64,000 bases of DNA from Pseudomonas sichuanensis. Its GTDB lineage: Bacteria; Pseudomonadota; Gammaproteobacteria; Pseudomonadales; Pseudomonadaceae. The notes beneath the pieces are model-generated. The model did no database searches and had not been told where the DNA came from. It was given only the letters and a program-made list of their open reading frames with translations. Below are positions 17,740 through 26,446 of this stretch, piece by piece; the first letter of the stretch is position 1, and each line of letters begins with the position of its first letter. The stretch is from assembly GCF_003231305.1 (NCBI RefSeq), contig NZ_QKVM01000011.1, forward strand, positions 54,270 through 118,269. Direction: 5' to 3'. The translations under genes and the position numbers were made by a program.

Positions 17740-18879
17740 ATGCCATGCACCCAGACCCGAGCGCCTTCATGGCGCCCGTTCAGCCAATTGGCCCATCCCC
17801 GCGAGGTGATCCGCCAGTTCACCCCCAACTGGTTCGCCGCGACCATGGGTACCGGCGTGCTGGCACTGGCCTTTCACCAGCTGCACATCCCGCTGCTGGA
17901 CAGCCTGGCCGAAGGGTTGTGGTGGCTGACCATCGGCCTGTTCGTCCTGTTCTGTGTCTTGTATGGCGCCCGCTGGGTGCTGTTCTTCGACGAGGCCCGG
18001 CGGATTTTCGCCCACTCCACCGTGTCGATGTTCTTCGGCACCATCCCCATGGGGCTGGCCACCATCCTCAATGGCGCGCTGGTGTTCGGCCTGGCGCGCT
18101 GGGGCGAGGCGGTGGTGCCCTGGGTCGAGAGCCTGTGGTGGTTGGATGTGGGCCTGGCGCTGCTGTGCGGGGTGGCCATCCCCTACCTGATGTTCACCCG
18201 CCAGGAGCACAGCATCGACCAGATGACCGCGGTGTGGCTGCTGCCGGTGGTGGCTGCCGAAGTCGCCGCCGCCAGCGGCGGGCTGCTGGCGCCGCACCTG
18301 GCGGACGCTCACGCACAGTTCCTGGTGGTCATCACCAGCTATGTGATGTGGGCGGTGTCGCTGCCGGTGGCGTTCAGCATCCTCACCATCCTCATGCTGC
18401 GCATGGCCTTGCACAAACTGCCGCCGGCCAACATGGCGGCTTCCAGCTGGCTGGCCCTGGGCCCGATCGGCACCGGTGCGCTGGGCATGCTGGTGCTCGG
18501 TGGCGACGCGCCGGCGGTGTTCGCCGCCAATGGCCTGGGCAGCCTGGGTGAGGTGGCCCGTGGCCTGGGCCTGGTGGCCGGCATCGTGCTGTGGGGCGCG
18601 GGGTTGTGGTGGTTGCTGACGGCGGTGCTGATCACCCTGCGCTACATGCGCCAGGGCATGCCGTTCAACCTGGGCTGGTGGGGCTTCACCTTCCCGCTGG
18701 GGGTGTACTGCCTGGCCACTCTGAAATTGGCGGCCTGGTTGCAGCTCGGCTTCTTCAGCGTGTTCGGTCAGGTGCTGGTGGTGGCACTGGCCATGCTCTG
18801 GGCCCTGGTGGCCAGCCGCACCTTGCGCGGGGCATGGCGTGGCGAGCTGTTCGTGTCGCCGTGCATTGCCCAGCGCTGA
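17740..18879 (+). CDS. TDT-family (TehA/SLAC1-like) anion transporter
   Basis: The 379-residue protein has ten predicted spans and the N-terminal family feature FTPNWFAATMGTGVLALAF. Spans 3-9 follow the TehA/SLAC1 pattern of a channel-like anion transporter; members move C4-dicarboxylates, sulfite or chloride/nitrate. AGGAGA at 17730-17735 is a good ribosome-binding site. The 100 bases before it are AT-rich (for example TTATATAGATATTCTTC), suggesting an activator-dependent promoter, perhaps sulfur-controlled, which is only a guess. Confidence 0.85.
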   Translation: MPCTQTRAPSWRPFSQLAHPREVIRQFTPNWFAATMGTGVLALAFHQLHIPLLDSLAEGLWWLTIGLFVLFCVLYGARWVLFFDEARRIFAHSTVSMFFGTIPMGLATILNGALVFGLARWGEAVVPWVESLWWLDVGLALLCGVAIPYLMFTRQEHSIDQMTAVWLLPVVAAEVAAASGGLLAPHLADAHAQFLVVITSYVMWAVSLPVAFSILTILMLRMALHKLPPANMAASSWLALGPIGTGALGMLVLGGDAPAVFAANGLGSLGEVARGLGLVAGIVLWGAGLWWLLTAVLITLRYMRQGMPFNLGWWGFTFPLGVYCLATLKLAAWLQLGFFSVFGQVLVVALAMLWALVASRTLRGAWRGELFVSPCIAQR

Positions 18880-18917
18880 TCATTCGCCGGCTTGCCCGCA
18901 GAATCCTAAGTCGACAA

Positions 18918-21239
18918 TCAGGGCATGAGCTCGAATCGGGCAGTGTCGACCTGTGTGCTGTCCAGCCCGATCATCACATCGAACATGCCGGGCTCGGCGC
19001 CCCAGCGCAGATCCTGGTTGTAGAACGCGAGCATGGACTCGTCTATGGCGAAGGCGATCGAGCGCTTTTCACCAGGCGCGAGCAGGATTTTGCGCAAACC
19101 CTTGAGCTCTTTGAGTGGCCGGCTCACCGAAGCACTGATGTCGCGTATGTACAGTTGCACAACCGTCTCGCCGCTGCGGACTCCGTCGTTGCGGATCTCC
19201 ACCTGCACTTGCAGGGTGTGTCCGCGCTTCAGGCGCTGGGTAGAAAGGTGCGGCGGCGAGAGGCTGAACTGCGTGTAGCTCAGGCCGAAGCCGAACGGGT
19301 AGAGCGGGGTGTCATCGATATCGAAATAGCGCGAGCGGTAGGGTTCGCTACGTCCGGGCTCGTACGGGCGGTTTGTATTCAGGCGACTGTAGTAGAGCGG
19401 TATCTGCCCCACGCTGCGCGGGAAAGTGACCGGCAGCTTGCCTGAAGGGTTGTAGTCACCGAACAGCACGTCGGCAATGGCATTTCCTCCTTCGGTACCG
19501 CTGAACCAGGTTTCCAGCACGGCATCGGCCTGCCGGCTTTGTTCTTCGATAATCAGCGGGCGGCCGTTCATGAGCACCAGTACCAGGGGTTTGCCGGTGT
19601 CTTTCAAGGCCCTGAACAATGCTCGCTGCTGGAGTGGCAGGTGCAGGTCGGTCTTGCTGGCGCCTTCAAGGGTCATCCCACGTGCTTCACCCAGAGCCAC
19701 GATGATCACATCGGCCTGCCGGGCGATGGCCAATGCTTCGGCCAGTAGCGTGGCCGGCGGGCGCGGATCGAAGTCGACCTTGTTGTCCGCCAGCAGATTG
19801 AACACCTGGCGATCGTCGCTGATGTTGGCACCCAGGGCGTACGACACCCTGGCCTTGTCGCCCACCGCGTTCTTCAGGCCCTGGTACAGGCTGACTGCCT
19901 GACTGGCCCGGCCGCTGCCGGGCCAACTGCCAAGGATGTCGACCCGGTTGTCAGCCAGCGGACCGATGACGGCATAGGTGCCGGCCTTGGCCAAGGGCAG
20001 GCGCTGATCGTGGTTCTTCAGCAATACCAGCGAGCGCCGGGCGACATCCCTGGCTTCGTCGCGGTGCAGGCGTTGTTCGGCATTCGGGTCGACAGGGTCA
20101 TGCCTGGCCTCGCCCAACCTGCGGTAAGGATCCTTGAACAGGCCCAGGTCATATTTCGTGGCGAGCACCTGGCGCACGGCATCGTCCAGCACCTGCATCG
20201 GGATAGCGCCCTGTTCCACGAGCGTGGCCAACTGCTCACCGAAAAAACGGTCATTCATGCTGACCTGGGTACCTGCTTGCAAAGCGGCCCTGGTTGCCTG
20301 GGCCGGGCCCGCCGAATAGCCATGGGTGATCAGGTCCTGCACGGCCTGGTAGTCACTGATGACCAGCCCGCGATAGTGCCACTGGCCACGCAGCACGTCA
20401 TGCAGCAGCCAGTGATTGGCTGTGGCGGGCACGCCGTTGAGCGTGGTATAGGCGGTCATCACGGCACCGGCGCCTGCATCGAGCGCGGCACGGTAAGGGG
20501 GCAGGTAGTACTGCAGTAGCTTGTGCGGGCTCATGTCTGTGCTGTTGTAGTCGCGCCCACCTTCGACGGCGCCGTAGGCGGCGAAGTGCTTGACGCAGGC
20601 CATCAGGCTGTCGGGCGCTCCCAGCACCGGCCCTTGGAAGGCCCGGGTAGCGGCCGCGCCGGCCTGAGCTGCGAGGTAGGGGTCTTCGCCGAATCCTTCG
20701 GCGATGCGGCCCCAGCGTGGATCCCGGCTGATGTCGACCATGGGCGCGAAGGTCATGTCCAGGCCGTCGGCACTGGCTTCCATGGCCGCTATGCGCGCGC
20801 TGGTGGCGATGGCCTGCATGTCCCAGCTCGACGCCAGGCCGAGGCCGATGGGGAACAGGGTGCGATGGCCGTGGATCACATCGCCGGCAAAGAACAAAGG
20901 AATCCGCAGGCGACTGTTCTGCGCCTCGTTCTGCAGGGCTCGCAAGGTTGCGCGATTGACCTCGGGGGCGGGAAGGATCGATCCGACATTGCCTTTACGC
21001 ACGGCATCCAGCAGGTCCTTAATTGGTTGCGATGCCAGAGCGCCGCGGGCATCCAGCATGCGCAACTGGCCGATCTTTTCGCTCAGTTGCATCTGGCCCA
21101 GCAGTGAATTCACGAAGCGCTCTTTCTCACTGCCCAGCAAGGTGCCTGAGTAATGTGCCGCCCCTGCAACCAGCAGTGTGCCTAGCAGCGAGGCCAGAAA
21201 CACTGCGAAACGCAAGGGATGACGGCGAATCATTCCCAT
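18918..21239 (-). CDS. bglX: Glycoside hydrolase family 3 beta-glucosidase
   Basis: The 773-residue protein has an N-terminal membrane/signal segment (RFAVFLASLLGTLLVAGAA) and then the GH3 barrel. The nucleophile Asp296 is in GLVISDYQAVQD, and KHFAAYGAVEGGRDYNST matches the conserved substrate-binding KH motif. A GH3 C-terminal domain (residues about 400-620) and a fibronectin-III like domain (GETVVQLYIRD and SRPLKELKGLRK) complete the BglX layout. It is expected in the periplasm, hydrolysing beta-glucosides or glucan fragments. A second ATG two codons later could also be the start. Confidence 0.93.
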   Translation of the reverse strand: MGMIRRHPLRFAVFLASLLGTLLVAGAAHYSGTLLGSEKERFVNSLLGQMQLSEKIGQLRMLDARGALASQPIKDLLDAVRKGNVGSILPAPEVNRATLRALQNEAQNSRLRIPLFFAGDVIHGHRTLFPIGLGLASSWDMQAIATSARIAAMEASADGLDMTFAPMVDISRDPRWGRIAEGFGEDPYLAAQAGAAATRAFQGPVLGAPDSLMACVKHFAAYGAVEGGRDYNSTDMSPHKLLQYYLPPYRAALDAGAGAVMTAYTTLNGVPATANHWLLHDVLRGQWHYRGLVISDYQAVQDLITHGYSAGPAQATRAALQAGTQVSMNDRFFGEQLATLVEQGAIPMQVLDDAVRQVLATKYDLGLFKDPYRRLGEARHDPVDPNAEQRLHRDEARDVARRSLVLLKNHDQRLPLAKAGTYAVIGPLADNRVDILGSWPGSGRASQAVSLYQGLKNAVGDKARVSYALGANISDDRQVFNLLADNKVDFDPRPPATLLAEALAIARQADVIIVALGEARGMTLEGASKTDLHLPLQQRALFRALKDTGKPLVLVLMNGRPLIIEEQSRQADAVLETWFSGTEGGNAIADVLFGDYNPSGKLPVTFPRSVGQIPLYYSRLNTNRPYEPGRSEPYRSRYFDIDDTPLYPFGFGLSYTQFSLSPPHLSTQRLKRGHTLQVQVEIRNDGVRSGETVVQLYIRDISASVSRPLKELKGLRKILLAPGEKRSIAFAIDESMLAFYNQDLRWGAEPGMFDVMIGLDSTQVDTARFELMP

Positions 21240-21399
21240 CGTCCAGCATCCGTGTCAGGGTCTTGCGTCAAGCCTGCCTCTGCTGGCAGCCACGGGCTAC
21301 TGGCAGAACTGTCAGTTGACAGGGATGTGGCTCTGGGCCCGTTTGGTGCATTCTAATCAGGCAAAGGCCACTCGCGGCCCAACTCAGGACCCAAGGACG

Positions 21400-23274
21400 A
21401 TGAGTCACCCCTCGCAATTCACCCTGCTCGGCAAGCGGCGCTTTTTGCCGTTCTTCATTACCCAGTCGCTGGGCGCGTTCAACGACAACCTGTTCAAGCA
21501 GTCGTTGATCCTGGCGATCCTCTACAAGCTGAGCCTGGAAGGCGACCGCTCGATCTGGGTCAACCTCTGCGCCTTGCTGTTCATCTTGCCGTTCTTCCTG
21601 TTCTCGGCGCTGGCCGGGCAGTTCGGCGAGAAGTTCGCCAAGGACCGGCTGATCCGCGCGATCAAGCTGGCCGAGATCGTGATCATGGCTGTCGGTGCCA
21701 TCGGTTTCATCACCAGCCACCTGGAGCTCATGCTGCTGACGCTGTTCGCCATGGGCACCCACTCGGCGCTGTTCGGCCCGGTGAAGTACTCGATCCTGCC
21801 CCAGGCCCTGCGTGAAGAAGAACTGGTGGGCGGCAACGGCCTGGTGGAGATGGGCACCTTCCTGGCGATCCTCGCCGGCACCATCGGCGCCGGGGTGATG
21901 ATGTCGTCTTCCAGCTACGCCACGGTGGTGGCCGGCGGGGTGGTCGGCACTGCCGTGCTTGGCTACCTGGCCAGCCGCTGGATCCCGCGGGCGGCGGCGG
22001 CGGCACCGGAAATGAAGCTCGACTGGAACATCTTCAAGCAGTCCTGGGCCACCCTGCGCCTGGGCCTGGGGCAGACCCCGGCGGTGTCGCGCTCGATCGT
22101 CGGCAATTCGTGGTTCTGGTTCGTCGGCGCCATCTACCTCACGCAGATCCCGGCCTACGCCAAGGACTGGCTGCACGGCGACGAGACCGTGGTGACCCTG
22201 GTGCTGACCCTGTTCTCGGTGGGCATCGCGGTGGGCTCGCTGCTGTGCGAACGCCTGAGCGGGCGCAAGGTGGAGATCGGCCTGGTGCCGTTCGGCTCGT
22301 TCGGCCTGACCTTGTTCGGCCTGCTCTGGTGGTGGCATTCGGGCGATGTGCCGGCAGGCACGGCACCGCACAGTTGGCTGGACCTGCTGGGCATGAGCCA
22401 GGCCTGGTGGATCATGGCCTCGATCGTCGGCCTGGGCATCTTCGGCGGCTTCTATATCGTGCCGCTGTACGCCTTGATCCAGGCGCGTACCGCCGAAGGC
22501 GAGCGGGCCCGGGTGATCGCCGCCAACAACATCCTCAATGCGCTGTTCATGGTGGTGTCGGCGATCGTCACCATCGTCCTGTTGAGCCTGGCCAAGCTGA
22601 GCATCCCGCAGCTGTTCCTGGTGGTGTCGCTGCTCAACATCGCAGTCAACGCCTACATCTTCCGCATCGTGCCGGAATTCACCATGCGCTTCCTGATCTG
22701 GCTGCTCAGCCACTCGATGTACCGGGTGCAGCACCGCGAGCTTGAGCGTATTCCCGATGAAGGTGCGGCATTGCTGGTGTGCAACCACGTGTCGTTCGTC
22801 GATGCGCTGCTGATCGGCGGCGCCATTCGCCGGCCGATCCGCTTCGTCATGTACTACAAGATCTACAACCTGCCGGTACTCAACTTCATCTTCCGCACCG
22901 CCGGCACCATCCCCATCGCCGGGCGTGGCGAGGACGAGGCGATCTATGAACGCGCCTTCGCCCGCATCAAGCAGTACCTGGCCGAGGGCGAACTGGTGTG
23001 CATCTTCCCCGAGGGCAAGCTCAGTGCCGACGGCGAGATCGATGTGTTCAAGGGTGGGGTCAGCCGGATCCTCTCGGAATCGCCAGTGCCGGTGATACCG
23101 CTGGCATTGCAGGGGCTGTGGGGCAGCTTCTTCAGCCGCGATCCGAACAAGGGCTTTTTCAAGCGCCTATGGTCGCGCGTGACCCTCGTGGCTGGCGCCG
23201 CCATCCCGGTGGAAGCGGCGCAGCCCGAAGCGCTGCGCGAGCAGGTGAGCCTGCTGCGCGGCGATGTGCGTTAA
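21400..23274 (+). CDS. MFS transporter fused to a PlsC-type acyltransferase
   Basis: The 624-residue protein joins an LplT-like MFS unit (residues 1 to about 420, starting SLGAFNDNLFKQSLIL) to a 1-acylglycerol-3-phosphate O-acyltransferase domain. The acyltransferase motif NHVSFVDALLIGG (HX4D) is near residue 465, and FPEGKLSADGEI follows as the glycerol-phosphate binding block. Together they would flip lysophospholipids inward and reacylate them, the job shared by LplT and Aas, but the acyl-ACP synthetase domain of Aas is missing. The ATG at 21400 follows AAGGA; the longer frame is rejected. Confidence 0.9.
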   Translation: MSHPSQFTLLGKRRFLPFFITQSLGAFNDNLFKQSLILAILYKLSLEGDRSIWVNLCALLFILPFFLFSALAGQFGEKFAKDRLIRAIKLAEIVIMAVGAIGFITSHLELMLLTLFAMGTHSALFGPVKYSILPQALREEELVGGNGLVEMGTFLAILAGTIGAGVMMSSSSYATVVAGGVVGTAVLGYLASRWIPRAAAAAPEMKLDWNIFKQSWATLRLGLGQTPAVSRSIVGNSWFWFVGAIYLTQIPAYAKDWLHGDETVVTLVLTLFSVGIAVGSLLCERLSGRKVEIGLVPFGSFGLTLFGLLWWWHSGDVPAGTAPHSWLDLLGMSQAWWIMASIVGLGIFGGFYIVPLYALIQARTAEGERARVIAANNILNALFMVVSAIVTIVLLSLAKLSIPQLFLVVSLLNIAVNAYIFRIVPEFTMRFLIWLLSHSMYRVQHRELERIPDEGAALLVCNHVSFVDALLIGGAIRRPIRFVMYYKIYNLPVLNFIFRTAGTIPIAGRGEDEAIYERAFARIKQYLAEGELVCIFPEGKLSADGEIDVFKGGVSRILSESPVPVIPLALQGLWGSFFSRDPNKGFFKRLWSRVTLVAGAAIPVEAAQPEALREQVSLLRGDVR

Positions 23275-23293
23275 GAAGGGATAAGGCGCGAGG

Positions 23294-23611
23294 TCAGCTG
23301 GCGCTGACCTTCAGGCCGACCAGGCCGGTGATGATCAGGGCGACACTGGCCAGGCGGATCAGCGCCATGGATTCACCGAACAGGATGATCCCGGCAATGA
23401 CGGTGCCCACGGCGCCAACGCCGGTCCAGATGGCGTAGGCGGTACCCAGCGGCAGCTCTTTCATGGCCAGGCCCAGCAAGCCAAGGCTGATGACCATGGC
23501 GCCGACGGTCAGCACGGTGGGCAGGGGGCGGGTAAAGCCGTCGGTGTACTTGAGGCCGACAGCCCAGCCAACTTCGAACAGGCCGGCGAAGAACAGGATG
23601 ATCCAGGACAT
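23294..23611 (-). CDS. gdx: Guanidinium exporter Gdx (SugE), SMR family
   Basis: The 105-residue protein has four spans. The membrane Glu lies in [19 protein letters not shown], and the pattern [15 protein letters not shown] marks the SugE/Gdx branch of small multidrug resistance proteins. Gdx proteins export guanidinium in exchange for protons. A guanidine-II riboswitch directly upstream on the same strand strongly supports this substrate. It works as an antiparallel dimer in the inner membrane. Confidence 0.95.
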   Translation of the reverse strand: MSWIILFFAGLFEVGWAVGLKYTDGFTRPLPTVLTVGAMVISLGLLGLAMKELPLGTAYAIWTGVGAVGTVIAGIILFGESMALIRLASVALIITGLVGLKVSAS

Positions 23612-23633
23612 GGTGTGTCTCCATCTATTAATG

Positions 23634-23686
23634 ATGGGGCCGTCCCCGATACGATCACGCGCAGCGTCGTGAGGTCGTCCTCACAG
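23634..23686 (-). ncRNA. Guanidine-II (mini-ykkC) riboswitch
   Basis: Read on the minus strand, the leader has two hairpins. The first is GTGAGG-ACGA-CCTCAC (23684 down to 23669) and the second is GGGG-ACGG-CCCC (23647 down to 23636). Both loops fit ACGR, the diagnostic tetraloop of this class, and the second hairpin ends about 25 bases before the gdx ATG, close to its GGAG. Guanidine binding is known to join the two loops and turn on expression, here by freeing the ribosome-binding site. Confidence 0.92.
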
Positions 23687-23746
23687 TGCGCACTATATTG
23701 CCCATTTACCGGGGCCGGGGCAAGCCTCTGGGATCGGTGGTTGCCC

Positions 23747-23829
23747 CATCGCCGGCAAGCCGGCTCCCACATCGAACGCATGAAGCGAAGCCATGCGCTG
23801 ACACTGTGGGAGCCGGCTTGCCGGCGATG
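23747..23829. repeat. REP inverted pair, variant core
   Basis: Arms 23747-23770 and 23806-23829 are reverse complements of 24 bases with the variant core GCCGGCAAGCCGGCTCCCAC, spaced by 35 bases. It lies between gdx and the BASS gene. Confidence 0.9.
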
Positions 23830-23847
23830 AGGCCGGAGCAGGCAACA

Positions 23848-24813
23848 TCAATTGCTGGCAGATGCGGTGTTCTCAACCCCAGGCGTAGGCTCCTCCATCC
23901 GCCTGAACCAGGTCGACAGCAACGCCCCGGAGATGTTGTGCCACACGCTGAACAGCGCACTCGGCACCGCCGCCAGCGGCGAAAAATGCGCCGCCGCCAG
24001 CGCCGCGCCCAGCCCCGAGTTCTGCATGCCCACCTCCAGCGCCAGCGACTTGCGCTGGGCCAGCGGCAGCTTGCACAGCTTGCCGGTGAGGTAACCGAGC
24101 AAAAAACCGAAGCTGTTGTGCAGGATCACCACCGCCATGATCAGCAGGCCCGATTCGGCAATCTTCGCCTGGCTGGCCGCCACCACCGCGCAGACGATCA
24201 TCACGATGCTCACCACCGACACCAGCGGCAGCACTTGCACCGCCGCGTGCACCCGCGCGCCGAGCAGGCGCTGGGCCAGCACGCCGAGCACGATCGGCAG
24301 CATGACCAGCTGCAGGATCGACCAGAACATGTCCATGAACGAAACCGGCAGCCAGGCCGAAGCCAGGAACCAGATCAAGGCCGGGGTGAGCAGCGGTGCG
24401 AGCAGGGTGGTCACCGCCGCGATCGCCACCGCCAGTGCCAGGTCGCCCTTCGACAGCCATACCATCACATTGGACGCCGTGCCGCTCGGGCAGCAGCCGA
24501 CCAGGATAACGCCCACGGCGATCTCCGGCGGCAGGTGAAACAGCTGGCACAGCAGCCAGGCCACGCCGGGCATGATCACGAAATGCGCCACCACCCCCAG
24601 CGCTACCCGCCAGGGCTGGCGGGCGAGGGCGGCGAAGTCGTCGAGCTTGAGGGTCAGGCCCATGCCGAACATCACCAGGCCCAGCAGCGGCACGATGGCC
24701 ACCTTGAGGGCGATGAACCATTGCGGCATGAGGAAGGCCAGGCAGGCGAACACCAGTACCCACAGGGCGAAGGTGTTGCCGACGAAGCGGCTGAGGGCGG
24801 CGAGGGCGCGCAT
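23848..24813 (-). CDS. Bile acid:sodium symporter family (BASS) transporter
   Basis: The 321-residue protein has ten predicted spans. The family signature VGCCPSGTASNVMVWLSKGD is near residue 106, and EVGMQNSGLGAALA lies in the second conserved crossover helix; both hold sodium- and substrate-binding residues in BASS proteins. Bacterial members of this type include pantoate and other organic-acid transporters, so the substrate is probably not a bile acid. The start at 24813 fits the MRALAALSRFVGNTFALW N-terminus. Confidence 0.88.
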   Translation of the reverse strand: MRALAALSRFVGNTFALWVLVFACLAFLMPQWFIALKVAIVPLLGLVMFGMGLTLKLDDFAALARQPWRVALGVVAHFVIMPGVAWLLCQLFHLPPEIAVGVILVGCCPSGTASNVMVWLSKGDLALAVAIAAVTTLLAPLLTPALIWFLASAWLPVSFMDMFWSILQLVMLPIVLGVLAQRLLGARVHAAVQVLPLVSVVSIVMIVCAVVAASQAKIAESGLLIMAVVILHNSFGFLLGYLTGKLCKLPLAQRKSLALEVGMQNSGLGAALAAAHFSPLAAVPSALFSVWHNISGALLSTWFRRMEEPTPGVENTASASN

Positions 24814-24860
24814 GGGGGGCAGGTCCTTCTGTCTGTCGTGTTGTCATTGTATTTTTTAGA

Positions 24861-24936
24861 GGCCTATTCGCGGGTGAACCCGCTCCCACAGGTTATTTAC
24901 AGAACCTGTGGGAGCGGGTTCACCCGCGAATAGGCC
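24861..24936. repeat. REP inverted pair, variant core
   Basis: Two perfect 34-base arms (24861-24894 and 24903-24936) with the core CGCGGGTGAACCCGCTCCCA are separated by only 8 bases, so the whole element could fold into one very long hairpin. It stands between the BASS gene and rdgC. Confidence 0.93.
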
Positions 24937-24984
24937 GGCGCCGACAGCCTCAATTGTGAGGCTGGCACCGGCAGTTCAGGCAAC

Positions 24985-25905
24985 TCAGACCCCCTGCGGA
25001 ATCTCCTCGCCACCCAGCGCCTCGAACAGCGCCGGCAGGAACTCGTTGAAGGTCATCATCATCAGCAGGAAGCTGGCATCGAACTGTTGCTGGGCCTCGT
25101 CACCACCGTCCTGCTCGGCCTGCTCCTGCAGCAGCTCCTCGAACTTCAGGCGCTTGATCACGGTCTTGTCGTCGAGCACGAACGACAGCTTGTCCTGCCA
25201 GGCCAGGGCCAGTTGCGTGACCACCTTGCCGGTGCTCAGGTGCAGCTGGATTTCCTCGCCGGTCAAGTCCTGGCGTTTGCAACGCACGATGCCACCGTCT
25301 TCGGCCTGGTCGCGCAGCTCGCATTCGTCGAGCACATAGAAGTCCGCAGCCGGCGCCTGGGCCTTGACCCAGTCGGTCATGGTCGCGACCGGAGCGATCT
25401 TGACGCTCACCGGGCGCACCGGCAGCGAGCCCATCACTTCACGCAGGGTCGACAGCAGGTCTTCGGCACGCTTGGCGCTGGCCGAGTTGACCAGGATCAG
25501 GCCCTGGCGCGGGGCGATGGCGGCGAAGATCATCGAGCGGCGGATGAAGGCGCGCGGCAGGAAGGCCTGGATGATCTCGTCCTTGATCTGGTCGCGTTCC
25601 TTCTTGTAGACCTTGCGCATCTGCTCGGTCTCGATCTCTTCGACTTTCTCTTTCACCGCATCGTTGACCACGCTGCTGGGCAGGATGCGTTCTTCTTTAC
25701 GCGCGGCGATCAGCATGAATTCACCGCTGACGTGCACCAGTGGCGCGTCCTCGCCCTTGCCGAACGGGGCGACGAAACCATAAGTGGTCAGTTCCTGGCT
25801 GGCGCAGGGGCGGGCCGGCTTGCTGGCCAGGGCAGCTTCCAGTGCTTCAGGCTCGAACGGGACATCCTGGGTCAGGCGGTAGGTCAGCAGGTTCTTGAAC
25901 CACAT
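24985..25905 (-). CDS. rdgC: Recombination-associated protein RdgC
   Basis: The 306-residue protein matches RdgC in length and in its start, [17 protein letters not shown]. Family blocks [21 protein letters not shown] and [14 protein letters not shown] are present. RdgC is a nucleoid-associated ring protein that limits RecA-dependent strand exchange. The ATG at 25905 is chosen from the conserved N-terminus; the frame continues 12 codons upstream without homology. Confidence 0.95.
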   Translation of the reverse strand: MWFKNLLTYRLTQDVPFEPEALEAALASKPARPCASQELTTYGFVAPFGKGEDAPLVHVSGEFMLIAARKEERILPSSVVNDAVKEKVEEIETEQMRKVYKKERDQIKDEIIQAFLPRAFIRRSMIFAAIAPRQGLILVNSASAKRAEDLLSTLREVMGSLPVRPVSVKIAPVATMTDWVKAQAPAADFYVLDECELRDQAEDGGIVRCKRQDLTGEEIQLHLSTGKVVTQLALAWQDKLSFVLDDKTVIKRLKFEELLQEQAEQDGGDEAQQQFDASFLLMMMTFNEFLPALFEALGGEEIPQGV

Positions 25906-26061
25906 GAGGGGCAATCTCTCCTTAATACATAAGGCGGGCATTATTCTCCGAGCGGTGGGTTCAGGCCAACCCTGTCAGAGGGCCAGCACCACCCTATAAA
26001 GGAAGAAAACAGCGGCTGCGCTAGGTCCTTGAAAATTATTCAAAAAAATTTAAAAAAGTGC

Positions 26062-26090
26062 TTGCCAGGGTACAGGCTCCTCCGTAGAAT
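26062..26090 (+). promoter_or_regulatory. Promoter of the tRNA-Val/tRNA-Asp unit
   Basis: TTGCCA (26062-26067), a 17-base spacer and TAGAAT (26085-26090) form a good sigma-70 promoter. An A/T-rich stretch at 26030-26057 just upstream resembles an UP element of strong stable-RNA promoters. Confidence 0.75.
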
Positions 26091-26110
26091 GCGCACCACA
26101 CCGAGACGAA

Positions 26111-26186
26111 GGGTGATTAGCTCAGCCGGGAGAGCATCTGCCTTACAAGCAGAGGGTCGGCGGTTCGATCCCGTCATCACCCACCA
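26111..26186 (+). tRNA. tRNA-Val (anticodon TAC)
   Basis: The 76-base gene folds as a cloverleaf with acceptor GGGTGAT/ATCACCC, D arm AGCTCAGCCGGGAGAGC, anticodon loop CTTACAA with anticodon TAC, T arm GGTTCGATCC and an encoded 3' CCA. Confidence 0.97.
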
Positions 26187-26199
26187 CTCGATGTATAGC

Positions 26200-26276
26200 G
26201 CGGCGGTAGTTCAGTCGGTTAGAATACCGGCCTGTCACGCCGGGGGTCGCGGGTTCGAGTCCCGTCCGCCGCGCCA
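26200..26276 (+). tRNA. tRNA-Asp (anticodon GTC)
   Basis: The 77-base gene has acceptor GCGGCGG/CCGCCGC, anticodon stem CCGGC/GCCGG with loop anticodon GTC, T arm GGGTTCGAGTCCC, discriminator G and an encoded CCA. It lies 13 bases after tRNA-Val and is surely co-transcribed. Confidence 0.97.
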
Positions 26277-26319
26277 TATTAAGCTTCAGGGCCCACTGAA
26301 CACCCTGAAGCAACAGAGA

Positions 26320-26346
26320 AAGCGACCTTAGGGTCGCTTTTTTTGT
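26320..26346 (+). terminator. Intrinsic terminator of the tRNA unit
   Basis: Stem AGCGACC/GGTCGCT with loop TTAG-type sequence is followed by a run of seven T residues. It lies 43 bases after tRNA-Asp. Confidence 0.92.
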
Positions 26347-26446
26347 TTCTGACATCGCCGGTGCGCCGGGCCGGTCAGAATCCCCTGTCCGCCGCAAGTG
26401 GCCAGCAGGCCGTGCGCCGGTTCTAATCGCCAGCACGAGACCGACC

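Noticed and set aside
26111..26276. tRNA pair as the attachment site of an integrated element
   Set aside because: No integrase, no repeated tRNA 3' end and no atypical segment were found beside it; the island at 48.5 kb is far away and shows no flanking repeat.
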